Origin: Leptospiraceae bacterium
GTDB lineage: Bacteria > Spirochaetota > Leptospiria > Leptospirales > Leptospiraceae
DNA length: 64,000 nt
Assembly: GCA_024233835.1 (NCBI GenBank)
Contig: JACKPC010000002.1
Location: 953,001-1,017,000, forward strand
Reading direction: 5' to 3'
This document shows positions 44,449 through 54,040 of this stretch, one piece after another; position 1 is the stretch's first letter, and every line of letters starts with the position of its first letter. The notes under the pieces were generated by a model. The model saw only the letters and a list, made by a program, of their open reading frames with translations. It did no database searches and had not been told where the DNA came from. Position numbers and translations under genes: made by a program.

Positions 44449-44982
44449 TTACTTGCCATTTTTTTCGGCCACAGCCTTGATACCACGTGCTACACCGGCA
44501 ATTACTTCATTCATACCTGTAGCTATTTTTTGAGCCGGAGTATTTAAGCCTCTTCCGATTATAGATAATAGGTCTTCTTTAGATGGAAGTCCTGCAATTC
44601 CTTCTACTCCATTCTTATCTAGAACTTCTCCGTCAAAATATCCCAGTTTAAGAACGAGCTTTTCGTTTGTCTTTGCATAGTCTTTACAGACTTTTGCAAT
44701 TTTCGGTAAATTTTCATCCGAAAAGACTGCCGCAAGAGGGCCAAAATATTCCTGGCCAAATTGAATATCTTTTCCGGTATGACTGGAAGATTCCTTAAGA
44801 GCGCGAAGGAATACATTGTTTTTGATTACCTTCATTTGCGCACCGGACTCTCTAAGTTGAGACCTGAGGTCTTCCATGTTTTGTACATTCAAACCGGAAT
44901 ATGATACCAGAATAAAATTTGGTTTGCTTTCGAGGCTGGTTTTTAATTCAGCCAGAATCCTTTCTTTTGTAGGGTTCGCCAT
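44449..44982 (-). CDS. rplJ: 50S ribosomal protein L10
   Basis: 177 residues, the base of the ribosomal stalk. The N-terminal rRNA-binding region (MANPTKERILAELK) and the C-terminal helix that binds L7/L12 dimers are present. It is 22 nt after rplA and 55 nt before rplL. In other bacteria L10 represses its own operon by binding the leader. No such leader structure could be identified with certainty in the short gap here. Confidence 0.97.
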   Translation of the reverse strand: MANPTKERILAELKTSLESKPNFILVSYSGLNVQNMEDLRSQLRESGAQMKVIKNNVFLRALKESSSHTGKDIQFGQEYFGPLAAVFSDENLPKIAKVCKDYAKTNEKLVLKLGYFDGEVLDKNGVEGIAGLPSKEDLLSIIGRGLNTPAQKIATGMNEVIAGVARGIKAVAEKNGK

Positions 44983-45003
44983 TTTAAATCACCACTCCTT
45001 CAG

Positions 45004-45696
45004 TTAAATCACAGAGTTTACAAGCTCTTTGATGTCGACTTTTACGCCAATGCCCATTGTTGCACTCAGGGAAAGGAGTCTTAAATAATCTCCTTTTGCA
45101 TCTGAAGGCTTATCTTTCATCAGAGAAGCTACAACCGCCCTGGCGTTTTCCACCAGTTTCTCTGTATCGAAGGAAACCTTACCTATACCAAGGTGAATCA
45201 CACCACCCTTATCAGGACGATACTCGATACGGCCTGCCTTCAGCTCTTTTACGGCTTTTGCGACATCCTGAGTCACTGTTCCGGCTTTTGGTTTAGGCAT
45301 TAAACCCTTTCTTCCCAGAATAGGTCCCAGTTTACCTACATCTTTCATCATGTCAGGTGTGGCCACGCAAGCATCGAAATCTGTCCAACCACCGGATACT
45401 TTTTCAATTAGATCCATATCCCCAACAAAATCGGCCCCGGCCTGCTTTGCTTCTTCCTGTTTTCCACCCTTACAGAAAACCAGAACCTTCACTTCTTTTC
45501 CGGTTCCATTTGGAAGGGAAATAGTGCCGCGAACATTCTGCAAACTCTTATAATTTACCTTAGTCGAAAGCTCGATAGTTCCATCAAACTTTGAATAAGA
45601 AGTTTGTTTTGCAAGCTCAAGGGCTTCCGGAAGAGTATATAATTTTGTTCTATCTACCTTGGAAGCTACTGATTTATAGTTCTTACTTCTTTTCAT
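45004..45696 (-). CDS. rplA: 50S ribosomal protein L1
   Basis: 230 residues, the mobile L1 stalk protein that guides E-site tRNA release. The conserved PKAGTVTQDVAKAVKELKAG segment and GKVSF are present. The first bases overlap the rplK stop (TAATG), so the L11-L1 pair is coupled. In other bacteria L1 autoregulates this pair. Confidence 0.98.
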   Translation of the reverse strand: MKRSKNYKSVASKVDRTKLYTLPEALELAKQTSYSKFDGTIELSTKVNYKSLQNVRGTISLPNGTGKEVKVLVFCKGGKQEEAKQAGADFVGDMDLIEKVSGGWTDFDACVATPDMMKDVGKLGPILGRKGLMPKPKAGTVTQDVAKAVKELKAGRIEYRPDKGGVIHLGIGKVSFDTEKLVENARAVVASLMKDKPSDAKGDYLRLLSLSATMGIGVKVDIKELVNSVI

Positions 45697-46121
45697 TACT
45701 CCACATTTACTCCCATTGATCTACAAGTACCAGCAATAATTTTAACCGCTGCATCCAGATCATTAGCATTCAGATCCTTCATTTTCACGGTTGCAATTTC
45801 TTCTAACTGCTTGCGGGTAATCGTTCCTACCTTCTTTATATGAGGAGTAGGAGAACCACTATCTATACCTATAGCCTTCTTTACCAGAAGAGCAGCAGGC
45901 GGAGATTTTGTAATGAACGTGAAACTTTTGTCTGCGTATACGGTAATAACAACAGGAAGTTTCATCCCAATTTGAGTTTTAGTTTTTTCATTAAACTGCT
46001 TGCAGAACTCCATAATATTGAGTCCGGCCTGACCGAGGGCAGGACCAACAGGAGGAGAAGGGTTTGCTTTCCCTGCTTCTACTTGCAGTTTAATCTGCTT
46101 TACTACTTTTTTTGAAGCCAT
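45696..46121 (-). CDS. rplK: 50S ribosomal protein L11
   Basis: 141 residues. It has the N-terminal proline-rich PSPPVGPALGQAGLNIMEFCKQFN segment that contacts release factors and thiopeptides, and the C-terminal rRNA-binding half ending in GTCRSMGVNVE. It binds the GTPase-associated centre of 23S rRNA. It lies 92 nt after nusG. Confidence 0.98.
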   Translation of the reverse strand: MASKKVVKQIKLQVEAGKANPSPPVGPALGQAGLNIMEFCKQFNEKTKTQIGMKLPVVITVYADKSFTFITKSPPAALLVKKAIGIDSGSPTPHIKKVGTITRKQLEEIATVKMKDLNANDLDAAVKIIAGTCRSMGVNVE

Positions 46122-46213
46122 TCCTTAATTTCCTTTCCTATTTAAACTTTCTCCCCAATCCTGCACTACAAACCGGAATAGAAGTTTGTCTGCAAAATGG
46201 GTACGCGAACGTA

Positions 46214-46753
46214 TTAAATATTTTTTCCGACCTGTAAAAAATCCAGCTCCACAGGAGTAGAACGTCCGAAGATTTCTACTTTCAGGCGAAGCCTCCCCTT
46301 TTCAGGGAAAATTTCATCAACCACTCCGCTAAAATTTGCAAAGGGTCCATCGATAATTTTAAGCGTCTCTCCAATGCTAAATAGCATTCTGGGTTTGGCT
46401 GTTTCTTCCGATCTCACATCTCCCATTTCACTAAAGAGGTTTTTAATCTCTTCCATGGTAAGAGGCTCCGGTTCTCCTTTCTGTCCTACAAAGGTAGATA
46501 CAGAAGGAAGTCTCTGGATAAGATATTGAATGTCTTCGTCCCAATCCATTTCCACAAGGATGTAACCGGGCATAAGTTTCTTACGGCTTACTTTCTTTTT
46601 GCCATTTTTCATCTCAGCAACTTCCATAGTTGGAACTTTTACCTGAGAAATTTTTTCTTCCAGTTTTTTTTGCTGAACCATTTTTTCAATGTTCAGCTTT
46701 ACTTTGTTTTCATGACCGGAATAAACTTGAAGAACATACCATTTTAACGCCAT
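46214..46753 (-). CDS. nusG: Transcription termination/antitermination protein NusG
   Basis: 179 residues with an N-terminal NGN domain (KWYVLQVYSGHENKV start) and a C-terminal KOW domain around VGETLKIIDGPFANFSG. It couples RNA polymerase to Rho or to the ribosome. It lies 31 nt after secE. Confidence 0.97.
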   Translation of the reverse strand: MALKWYVLQVYSGHENKVKLNIEKMVQQKKLEEKISQVKVPTMEVAEMKNGKKKVSRKKLMPGYILVEMDWDEDIQYLIQRLPSVSTFVGQKGEPEPLTMEEIKNLFSEMGDVRSEETAKPRMLFSIGETLKIIDGPFANFSGVVDEIFPEKGRLRLKVEIFGRSTPVELDFLQVGKNI

Positions 46754-46784
46754 AGATGATTTCCTGCTTTCAGCCTCAAAAGCT

Positions 46785-46973
46785 TTATGCTTTTAAGCCC
46801 CAGAACCATTTGAGGACTTTCACAAAAATAGCATCAGAGATAAATAAAAATAATGAAAAGATGATTACAGTTACAAGAACCACAGCCGTGGAACTTACCA
46901 CCTCGTCCTTACCCGGCCACTGAACCTTTTCCAATTCAGCTTTACATTCCTGTAGAAAAGTGATTGCTTTCAT
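46785..46973 (-). CDS. secE: Protein translocase subunit SecE
   Basis: 62 residues, the short single-helix type. A cytosolic amphipathic segment with ELEKVQWPGKDEV (residues 13-25) is followed by one transmembrane helix (about 30-50). It clamps SecY in the inner-membrane translocon. It lies downstream of tRNA-Trp and before nusG, the usual bacterial order. Confidence 0.95.
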   Translation of the reverse strand: MKAITFLQECKAELEKVQWPGKDEVVSSTAVVLVTVIIFSLFLFISDAIFVKVLKWFWGLKA

Positions 46974-47001
46974 GCTAACCTCAAGAGTTCTAAACCATAA
47001 G

Positions 47002-47072
47002 CAGGCCTGGAGAGAATCGAACTCCCACCAAAGACTTTGGAGATCTTTGTTCTACCATTAAACTACAGGCCT
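47002..47072 (-). tRNA. trnW: tRNA-Trp (anticodon CCA)
   Basis: The minus strand folds into a cloverleaf. The 7-bp acceptor stem AGGCCTG pairs with CAGGCCT, the anticodon loop contains CCA, and the T arm has loop TTCGATT. The 3' CCA is not encoded; the bases after the discriminator are C and T. Only one base separates it from tRNA-Thr, so both are cut from one precursor with secE-nusG. Confidence 0.95.
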
Positions 47073-47073
47073 G

Positions 47074-47149
<76 letters not shown>

Positions 47150-47182
47150 ATACTTTCATTTCCAAATAAAACGTGAAATATC

Positions 47183-47211
47183 ACTATTTTTAAGAAGTGG
47201 AATAGAGTCAA
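47183..47211 (-). promoter_or_regulatory. Promoter for tRNA-Thr/tRNA-Trp/secE/nusG transcript
   Basis: On the minus strand TTGACT (47206-47211) and AATAGT (47183-47188) are 17 bp apart, about 35 bp before the mature 5' end of tRNA-Thr. Position and spacing fit the main promoter of the tRNA and ribosomal gene run. Confidence 0.5.
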
Positions 47212-47248
47212 GGAGATTATTAAGAAAACTTTAGAGGATTTTAAATTT

Positions 47249-49276
47249 ATGACTACAGAATCTAAGAGCAAATCAAGTAATTATAACAACTTTTACAAAG
47301 AACTGGCCTATGTAATGGGTTCTCCAGAATCCAATCTAAAGGATTTAATATCTTTAATTTTAGAAGAAGCCGTAAAGATTACCGGCAGCCAGATAGGATA
47401 CTATCACTTTCTTGCGGAAGACAAAAATTACGTCAATCTTTTCCTCTGGTCGAAAGACACAGGCAAGCTATGCACTGCCAAGACTCTATTTCACTATCCG
47501 GTCTCAAAAGCAGGCATCTGGGTTGATTGCATAACCAAAAAGGCTCCTGCTATTCACAATGACTATCCTCACTATCCAAACAAGAAAGGCATTCCGAAAG
47601 GCCACTTTCCTTTAGAAAACCATATGAGTGCTCCTGTATTACAAGAGGAGAAAGTAAAAGCGGTAGTAGGAGTTGGAAATAAAACAGGAAATTACTCTAA
47701 GGATGATGCAGAACTCTTGCACACATTTATTAATGAAACCTGGACTTATATTGAGTTAAAAAAGAAACAGATCAACATAAATAATTTTTTTATGCACTCT
47801 CTTTCCGCTTTCGCTCTACATGAAATTATCCTGGACGAAGAGGGAAAGCCAATAGACTATTATTTCATAGATGCGAATCCCAGCTTTGAAAAAATAACCG
47901 GTTTAAAGCTTAAAGAGATACTCGGTAAGAGGGCTTTGGAAGTTATACCGGATTTAGAAAAATCCTGGATAAAAAAATATGGGAAAGTTGCCATAACACA
48001 GGAACCAATTTTCTTTGAACAATATTCCTCTCATTTAAAAAAGTATTTTACAGTAACAGCTTTTTCTCCGGAGAAAGGCTATTTTGTAGTGTCTTTTGAG
48101 GATTCTACAAAGAGAAAACAGTTGGAAAAAGAACTCCAGGCTATGTATTTTTCATCTGTCGCAGCAAATAGGGTAAAAAGCAATTTTCTCTTTATGCTTA
48201 ACCATGAACTAAACTCACCCCTGAATACAATTATTGGCTTCAGTAAAATACTCGCTGATAAGGAATTTTCAAAAGAAGTAAAAGAATATGCGACTATTAT
48301 TAATAACAAAGCACAAACTTTAGCAGGTAGCATTTCGAATATACTAAAACTAAGCGATAACGATGAAGACGCAGACCACCTTGAAAAAAAATCCGTTAAC
48401 TTAAAAAAACTATTACAACAGATTATCTATCAATTTAAACTAAAAGTATCTGAGAAACATTTAATAATTACATCATCCCTGGAACTACATGGTGATTTGC
48501 GAATTCATAGTGATGCAGCAAAAATAGGGCAAATCCTGAAAGAACTCATTGATAATGCAATTAAGTTTACCGAGAAAGGTAAAATCTCGATTACAGCAAA
48601 AAGTGAGAATCTTCCGGATACTGATCAGGTTAAAATTACAATAAAAATACAGGATACAGGTTGTGGTATCGAACCTAAGGATATTCAGAATATTTTTGAT
48701 CCTTTTTACCAGTTGGAAGATTTTATCAATCGGAAGCATAGTGGCTTAGGAATTGGTTTGAGTATATGCCAGCGCTTAGCCAGTTTGCTGAAAGGAAAAA
48801 TATCTGTTGAAAGTAAATCCGGTGAAGGGAGTATTTTTATTTTCACATTTATTGCTGAAACAATACAAAGAAAAAATACAATAGAAAAAACAATCATCAG
48901 TGATTATTCGTTTCTAAATCAAAAGAAAATACTAATTGTAGATGATGATCCTCTAAATCAATTATTAGTGGAGCATATACTGAAAAATCATTCAGTTATC
49001 TGTGATAAGGCAATAAATGGAATTGAAGCAGTGGAAAAAGCCATAAAAAATAGTTATGACTTGATCTTAATGGATATACAGATGCCCGAAAAGAACGGAA
49101 TCGAAGCTACAAGAGACTTAAGACTGGAGCATAAACTTCAAATACCTATCATTGCCATAACAGCCCATTCTACAACGGGATACCGGGATATTTGCATAAA
49201 GGCGGGTATGAATGATTATTTAGAAAAACCCATACATGATAGTGATCTGATTCAAGCCATGTATAATGTTTTATAG
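47249..49276 (+). CDS. Hybrid sensor histidine kinase (GAF-PAS-HisKA-HATPase-REC)
   Basis: 675 residues, cytosolic, no transmembrane helix. A GAF-like domain (about 10-170, with GYYHF, APAIHNDYPHY and GVGNKTG segments) is followed by a PAS domain (about 185-290), a HisKA dimerisation domain with phospho-acceptor H319 in LNHELNSPL, an HATPase domain (N-box ELIDNAIKFT, GLGIGLS G-box) and a C-terminal receiver with phospho-acceptor D609 in LILMDIQMP. It would pass phosphate to an Hpt protein or another regulator that is not in this window. The ligand is unknown. Confidence 0.9.
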   Translation: MTTESKSKSSNYNNFYKELAYVMGSPESNLKDLISLILEEAVKITGSQIGYYHFLAEDKNYVNLFLWSKDTGKLCTAKTLFHYPVSKAGIWVDCITKKAPAIHNDYPHYPNKKGIPKGHFPLENHMSAPVLQEEKVKAVVGVGNKTGNYSKDDAELLHTFINETWTYIELKKKQININNFFMHSLSAFALHEIILDEEGKPIDYYFIDANPSFEKITGLKLKEILGKRALEVIPDLEKSWIKKYGKVAITQEPIFFEQYSSHLKKYFTVTAFSPEKGYFVVSFEDSTKRKQLEKELQAMYFSSVAANRVKSNFLFMLNHELNSPLNTIIGFSKILADKEFSKEVKEYATIINNKAQTLAGSISNILKLSDNDEDADHLEKKSVNLKKLLQQIIYQFKLKVSEKHLIITSSLELHGDLRIHSDAAKIGQILKELIDNAIKFTEKGKISITAKSENLPDTDQVKITIKIQDTGCGIEPKDIQNIFDPFYQLEDFINRKHSGLGIGLSICQRLASLLKGKISVESKSGEGSIFIFTFIAETIQRKNTIEKTIISDYSFLNQKKILIVDDDPLNQLLVEHILKNHSVICDKAINGIEAVEKAIKNSYDLILMDIQMPEKNGIEATRDLRLEHKLQIPIIAITAHSTTGYRDICIKAGMNDYLEKPIHDSDLIQAMYNVL

Positions 49277-49570
49277 TACAGGAATAGCTTCAGATGCCTA
49301 CCCATCCCCGGCTCATACACCTGAAATACAACTTTCAGCTTGCTATATAGGTCAGTATACCTTCCGCTATACTATCCGGAATACGTACCGGTAGGCAAAA
49401 AAGCTACAATTACGTATACCGGCAGCTAATCCCGTACCTATACTCAACTGCCTGAGAACCTGAAGGGTATACTGTAGTTGTAAGCTTTCTGTAAAACCGG
49501 TGCTTCGGCTCGCATTGGCTCGCTCAGCAACCGGACTTGGTTTGCTCAGTAAGCGGTTTGTAGGTAAAAC
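49277..49570. other. Non-coding gap between sensor kinase and integrase, with imperfect repeats
   Basis: 294 bp without a supportable gene. AGTATACCTTC (about 49350) and GAAGGGTATACT (about 49467) are an imperfect inverted repeat around ~105 bp. Near the integrase stop two imperfect 22-bp direct repeats share GCTCAG and GCGG/CCGG elements, the first centred on TTGGCTCGCTCAGC and the second on TTGGTTTGCTCAGT. It may contain the integrase terminator or an old recombination site. None of it matches the attC-like sites to the right. Confidence 0.4.
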
Positions 49571-50668
49571 TTAAGCAAGAGGGCTTTTAATCTTTTTCAA
49601 AACAGGATTAGCGACTTTGGTATAGATAGCTGTCGTAGCCACATTTTTATGACCGAGTAATGTCTGGATATAGCGAATATCCACTCCGGATTCTAAAAGA
49701 TGTGTAGCAAAGCTGTGGCGGAGATCATGCGGACTTGCTTCTTTTTGAATTCCGGCTTTACGCAAAGCTACCTGAAAAATCTTCTGCACAGTTCTGGTAT
49801 GAACCGGTCTTACTCCGTCACCCTGGTTGGAGATAAATAGATAAGCAGATGCGTTCTTCCCCTGCATCATATCTCTAAGTAAATCTACAGTTATTTCCGA
49901 AAGAACACTGATGCGGTCCTTCTTACCTTTTCCTTCCCGGATAACAAGAGTAAGTTCATTAAGATTAATATCTTTAACTTTCAGATTTACTACTTCTGAA
50001 ATTCTAAGTCCGGAGGAATAAAGAAGAGATAGAATCAAACGATGTTTGAGGTTTGTAACAACAGAAAGCATTTTCTTTACTTCTGTTTTGGAAAGAACAA
50101 CCGGAATGTGTTCGGACTTTTTAATATGATAGAAGTTTCGAAAGTCGAGGGAATTCTGCAAAACTTCTTTAAAAAACAATTCGAGAGAAAACCGGTAAAT
50201 ACGAATACTGGAAGCCGAAAATTTCTTAGTTTCTGTGAGAAAGTAAAAGAAATCGAGTAAGTCTTTCTGGGAAATATCCTCCAGGAACTTCTGTTTTCGA
50301 GCCATAAACCAGCGCTGCGAGGCCAGAACTGCCAGGCGATAGCTTTTAATAGTCCGAGGACTATAACGACGAATACTGAGGATTTGTAAAAACTTTTGTA
50401 AACTTAGAGAAAAGGTTTCCTGCTTTGTTCGATGTTTTTCTGCTTCTTTCACTTCCAACTCAGAGAAAATTTTCCGGGAAAGTTTTAAATCCAAGGTGAC
50501 AAAATCTTTTAAAATAAGGAATTCCTGAGAAGAGGGAAAAATACGATTTTTCTCCAAAAATAAGCGAATCTCCTGATTAGAAACAAAACGCGGTTCCTTC
50601 GAAAATGCCTTTAAGAAACTCGATACTACCTTTTCCTTAAAATCACTACTTTCATTCATATTCAACAT
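49571..50668 (-). CDS. Tyrosine recombinase, putative cassette integrase
   Basis: 365 residues. The catalytic set is complete: R222 (SGLRISE), K247 (REGKGKKDR), H314 and R317 (PHDLRH), H340 (LLGHKNV) and nucleophile Y349 (AIYT). The SAM-like core-binding domain is about 85-170. An extra ~80 residues at the N-terminus are not part of the Xer or IntI core. REGKGKKDR, DIRYIQTLLGH and the final KSPL resemble integron integrases and their Bacteroidetes-type relatives more than XerC/D, but the ~20-residue IntI-specific insertion before box II is absent: only about 30 residues lie between VLSEIT and the VRPVHTR strand. It is divergent from the cassettes and adjacent to the first recombination site. 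Confidence 0.85.
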   Translation of the reverse strand: MLNMNESSDFKEKVVSSFLKAFSKEPRFVSNQEIRLFLEKNRIFPSSQEFLILKDFVTLDLKLSRKIFSELEVKEAEKHRTKQETFSLSLQKFLQILSIRRYSPRTIKSYRLAVLASQRWFMARKQKFLEDISQKDLLDFFYFLTETKKFSASSIRIYRFSLELFFKEVLQNSLDFRNFYHIKKSEHIPVVLSKTEVKKMLSVVTNLKHRLILSLLYSSGLRISEVVNLKVKDINLNELTLVIREGKGKKDRISVLSEITVDLLRDMMQGKNASAYLFISNQGDGVRPVHTRTVQKIFQVALRKAGIQKEASPHDLRHSFATHLLESGVDIRYIQTLLGHKNVATTAIYTKVANPVLKKIKSPLA

Positions 50669-50842
50669 ACTATTTTTCTGTATAGTTTTCCGTAAAGCAA
50701 ATTTTTACTTTCGCCTTTCCTTTTTTTGTTGTCTTTTTAAAAGGAATGTTATCAAGATGTTAAATTGCAGGATATATTTTGTTTTATCGAGCATATCCGA
50801 ACCATTGGAAATAAGGATTAGTTCATAGTAACCGGATATATA
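50669..50842. promoter_or_regulatory. Integrase upstream region
   Basis: 174 bp between the integrase ATG and the attI-like site. It should hold the integrase promoter (minus strand) and possibly a cassette promoter (plus strand). I see AT-rich sequence but no hexamer pair with good match and spacing on either strand, and no recognised LexA box. Confidence 0.3.
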
Positions 50843-50866
50843 CTGCACACATGATTAGTTGTGCAG
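50843..50866 (+). mobile_element. attI-like simple recombination site
   Basis: CTGCACA (50843-50849) and TGTGCAG (50860-50866) are perfect 7-bp inverted arms around a 10-bp centre, followed by the first cassette. The core box GTTGTGC starts at 50858, with the expected cut between 50858 and 50859. The size and symmetry match a simple double-stranded site such as attI, not the folded sites further right. Confidence 0.65.
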
Positions 50867-50988
50867 ACATTTTAGACTCAAGACTTTATTATGATAGTAT
50901 TGACGCTTAGGATTTTATTTTATATAGTTCCTCGACATCCGTGTCTCGGAAAAATTTGTAGATGTTTTATAAAAAAAGGAGAATTTAA

Positions 50989-53900
50989 TTGGGAATATTC
51001 CAAAAGTCTGTAGTAGACAAGTATCTTAAAGAAGTTGATAAGACAATAGTTCAAAACTCTTATGAAAAATTTAAAGAAGTTTTTTGTAATGCAGAAATGA
51101 TTAAAAATATTGAAGCATCAAAAGAAGAACAATATCAAGAAGGTTTTCTTACAGCTCTTTTTGTAAATTGCCTTGGTTATACTATTAATCCTAATCCATC
51201 ATTTAATTTAACAACTGAATATAAAAATATAGCAGATAATCGTAAAGCAGACGGTGCAATCATTAAAGATGAAAAACCTATAGGAGTGATTGAATTAAAA
51301 GGAACTAATACAGTCGATCTAAAAAAAGTAGAAAAACAAGGTTTTGAATATAGATATGCACATCCAACCTGTAAGTATGTAATCATTTCCAATTTCAAGG
51401 ATCTACGATTATATGTTGATACTTCAGAATCTTATGAAGAATTCACTTTATTTAATATGGATTATTCTGAATTTGAGAGATTATATCTGTTTTTATCGAA
51501 AAATAGTATTTACAATGATAAACCATTCAAAATAAAAAATGATTCTAAACTAAAAGAAGAAGATATTTCAGACAAACTTTATAAAGATTATCACCGTTTT
51601 AAAATGAATATATTTAATAACATGGTAAAAAATAATCCATCCATTAACAAAGTAGAGTTATTGAAAAAATCTCAAAAATTGTTAGATAGAATACTTTTTA
51701 TATTCTTTGCTGAGGATAGAGGACTTTTACCACCTAACACAATTTCTATTATAATAGATGAGAATAAAGCACAAGCTGATATTGGAAGGGAGGAACCATT
51801 ATATAATACTTATAAAATTTATTTTAAACATATAGATAAAGGGAACGATAGATTAAATATTTCAGAATATAATGGAGGATTGTTTGCAGAAGATGAACTT
51901 TTAGATAATTTAATTATTGATGACTCAGTTCTTAAAAAAGATGCACTTAAAATTTCTTCTTATGATTTTAGCTCTGATATAGATGTCAATATTCTGGGTC
52001 ATATTTTTGAAAATTCATTGAATGACATTGATGAATTGCACGCAGAAGTAACCGGAGCTAAGTTTGATAAATCAAAAACTAAACGTAAAAAAGATGGAGT
52101 ATTCTATACACCAAACTATATCACAAAATATATTGTCGAAAATACAATAGGTGTTTTATGCGAAGAAAAAAAGAAAGAACTTGGCTTAGTGGATATTAAG
52201 CTTGATTTAAATAAAGACTACAAACGCCTTTCAAAAGAGAAACAAAAACTTCTAGATAATCTTCACAAGTATAGAGAGTATCTTACTAGTTTAAAAATAT
52301 TAGATCCTGCTTGTGGGAGTGGTGCATTTCTAAATCAGGCTTTAGAATTTCTAATTGAAGAACATAAGTTTATAGACCTGCATAGACGACCTCTTGAAGG
52401 AGATGCCTTGGGTTTTTTTGATGTTCGTTCTTCTATTTTAGAAAATAATCTTTATGGTGTAGATATTAATGAGGAGTCAGTGGAGTTAGCCCGTCTTTCC
52501 TTATGGCTTCGTACCGCTGAACGTGGACGAAAACTTGACGACCTTTCTAAAAATATTAAATGTGGTAACTCTTTAATAGATGATGAATCTATCGCAGGGA
52601 AACTTGCTTTTGATTGGAATAAAGAGTTTTCTGAAATTATGCAGAATGGTGGCTTTGATGTAGTGATAGGAAATCCACCTTATGGTGCAACTATTGAACA
52701 TAAAAAATTCTATATTGATAAATTTGGTTTCAAGTCTAATATTGATACATATAAAATGTTTTCTATACTTACAGATATGATTTTAAATAATTATGGATTC
52801 TGCGGTTTAATAATTCCAAATAGTTGGATGACAAGAAAAGGTGGTTCGGAATTTCGCAAAAAGCTTTTAATTTTTAAATTTCATTATGTTATATCTTTTG
52901 TGAATCAAGTATTTAGCGATGCGAATATTGATACATGTATAATTATTTTTTCAAAAAATCAAAATGCTGATAAAAACTATTTTGTAAATGCTGCTAAAAT
53001 TATTAATCCAGAAATTATCCTTCAAAATATAAAGTATAATAAAGCTAATTTTCTAAATTGGGTAAAATATGATAAGTTCAATTGTGAATTAAATGAGACT
53101 ATTTTTAATATATTTGAAAAGCTTACAATAAACAGTACAAACTTAGGAAAACAAACTACCATCACTGGGGGATATAAGCCTTATCAAGTAGGCTATGGAA
53201 AGTCAATCTATGGAGATTTTCCTCAAACTAGAAAAGATGTGGATAATTGGGTATATCATTCAAAAACTAAAATAGACGGTTCATATTTTCCAGATATAAA
53301 AGGAGGGAATATTTCTTCATACTATATTAAGCCAAATAAACAATGGGTAAAGTGGGGAATTTGGCTAATGTCCCCTAAAAAAAAAGAGGACTTTCTTAAT
53401 CCAAAAATTGTTGTCAGAGAAGTTTCTGGGATAAAATTGAATGCTTGTTTTGATGACTATGGTTACTTTACCAACGATACTACCCATATGATTCGTGGAG
53501 TAAATTCTAATATGTTGAAATATTTTTTAACTATTATAAACTCAGTGCTTATGGGATGGTTTTTTAGAACATATTTTGGAGAATCAAACGATTTGTTTCC
53601 AAAAATAAAAGTAAATGAATTGGAAAATTTACCAATTAAAAACACAACATCTGAGGAACAAATCCCTTTCATTGAAAAAGCAGATATAATGCTAACTCTA
53701 AATAAATCTTTTCATGAGAAAAAATCTGAATTTATAGAATGGATTAAATCAGAATTTTCCGTAACTAAATTATCAAATAAACTGGATGGCTTTTATACAT
53801 TAAATTTTGATGAAATGAAAAAAGAACTAAAAAAACAAATGCCAAAAGGAAAAGAATTTGGTCCTAAAGAAATAGGAAGCCTAAAAAAGTACTATGAAGA

Positions 53901-54027
53901 GTATAAAACTGAGTTAATAGTCTTAGACAATGAAATAAAGAAAACAGATTTAGAAATCGATGAAATGGTTTTTAAATTATATGGCTTAACAGATGAAGAA
54001 AAAGAAATTATTAACAAAGGGATATGA
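50989..54027 (+). CDS. Eco57I-type fused restriction-modification enzyme
   Basis: 1012 residues, cassette 1. The N-terminal nuclease domain has a PD-(D/E)xK arrangement: D88 and ELK at 102-104. The methylase half has SAM motif I DPACGSGAF (from residue 439) and the catalytic NPPY (562-565), so it methylates adenine N6. The ~450-residue C-terminus is the target-recognition part. Such single-chain type IIG enzymes act as a complete defence unit. Start is TTG at 50989 after AAAGGAGAA. Codon use is very AT-rich compared with the core genes to the left, which fits horizontal origin. Confidence 0.88.
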   Translation: MGIFQKSVVDKYLKEVDKTIVQNSYEKFKEVFCNAEMIKNIEASKEEQYQEGFLTALFVNCLGYTINPNPSFNLTTEYKNIADNRKADGAIIKDEKPIGVIELKGTNTVDLKKVEKQGFEYRYAHPTCKYVIISNFKDLRLYVDTSESYEEFTLFNMDYSEFERLYLFLSKNSIYNDKPFKIKNDSKLKEEDISDKLYKDYHRFKMNIFNNMVKNNPSINKVELLKKSQKLLDRILFIFFAEDRGLLPPNTISIIIDENKAQADIGREEPLYNTYKIYFKHIDKGNDRLNISEYNGGLFAEDELLDNLIIDDSVLKKDALKISSYDFSSDIDVNILGHIFENSLNDIDELHAEVTGAKFDKSKTKRKKDGVFYTPNYITKYIVENTIGVLCEEKKKELGLVDIKLDLNKDYKRLSKEKQKLLDNLHKYREYLTSLKILDPACGSGAFLNQALEFLIEEHKFIDLHRRPLEGDALGFFDVRSSILENNLYGVDINEESVELARLSLWLRTAERGRKLDDLSKNIKCGNSLIDDESIAGKLAFDWNKEFSEIMQNGGFDVVIGNPPYGATIEHKKFYIDKFGFKSNIDTYKMFSILTDMILNNYGFCGLIIPNSWMTRKGGSEFRKKLLIFKFHYVISFVNQVFSDANIDTCIIIFSKNQNADKNYFVNAAKIINPEIILQNIKYNKANFLNWVKYDKFNCELNETIFNIFEKLTINSTNLGKQTTITGGYKPYQVGYGKSIYGDFPQTRKDVDNWVYHSKTKIDGSYFPDIKGGNISSYYIKPNKQWVKWGIWLMSPKKKEDFLNPKIVVREVSGIKLNACFDDYGYFTNDTTHMIRGVNSNMLKYFLTIINSVLMGWFFRTYFGESNDLFPKIKVNELENLPIKNTTSEEQIPFIEKADIMLTLNKSFHEKKSEFIEWIKSEFSVTKLSNKLDGFYTLNFDEMKKELKKQMPKGKEFGPKEIGSLKKYYEEYKTELIVLDNEIKKTDLEIDEMVFKLYGLTDEEKEIINKGI

Positions 54028-54040
54028 TAGTAATATACTC

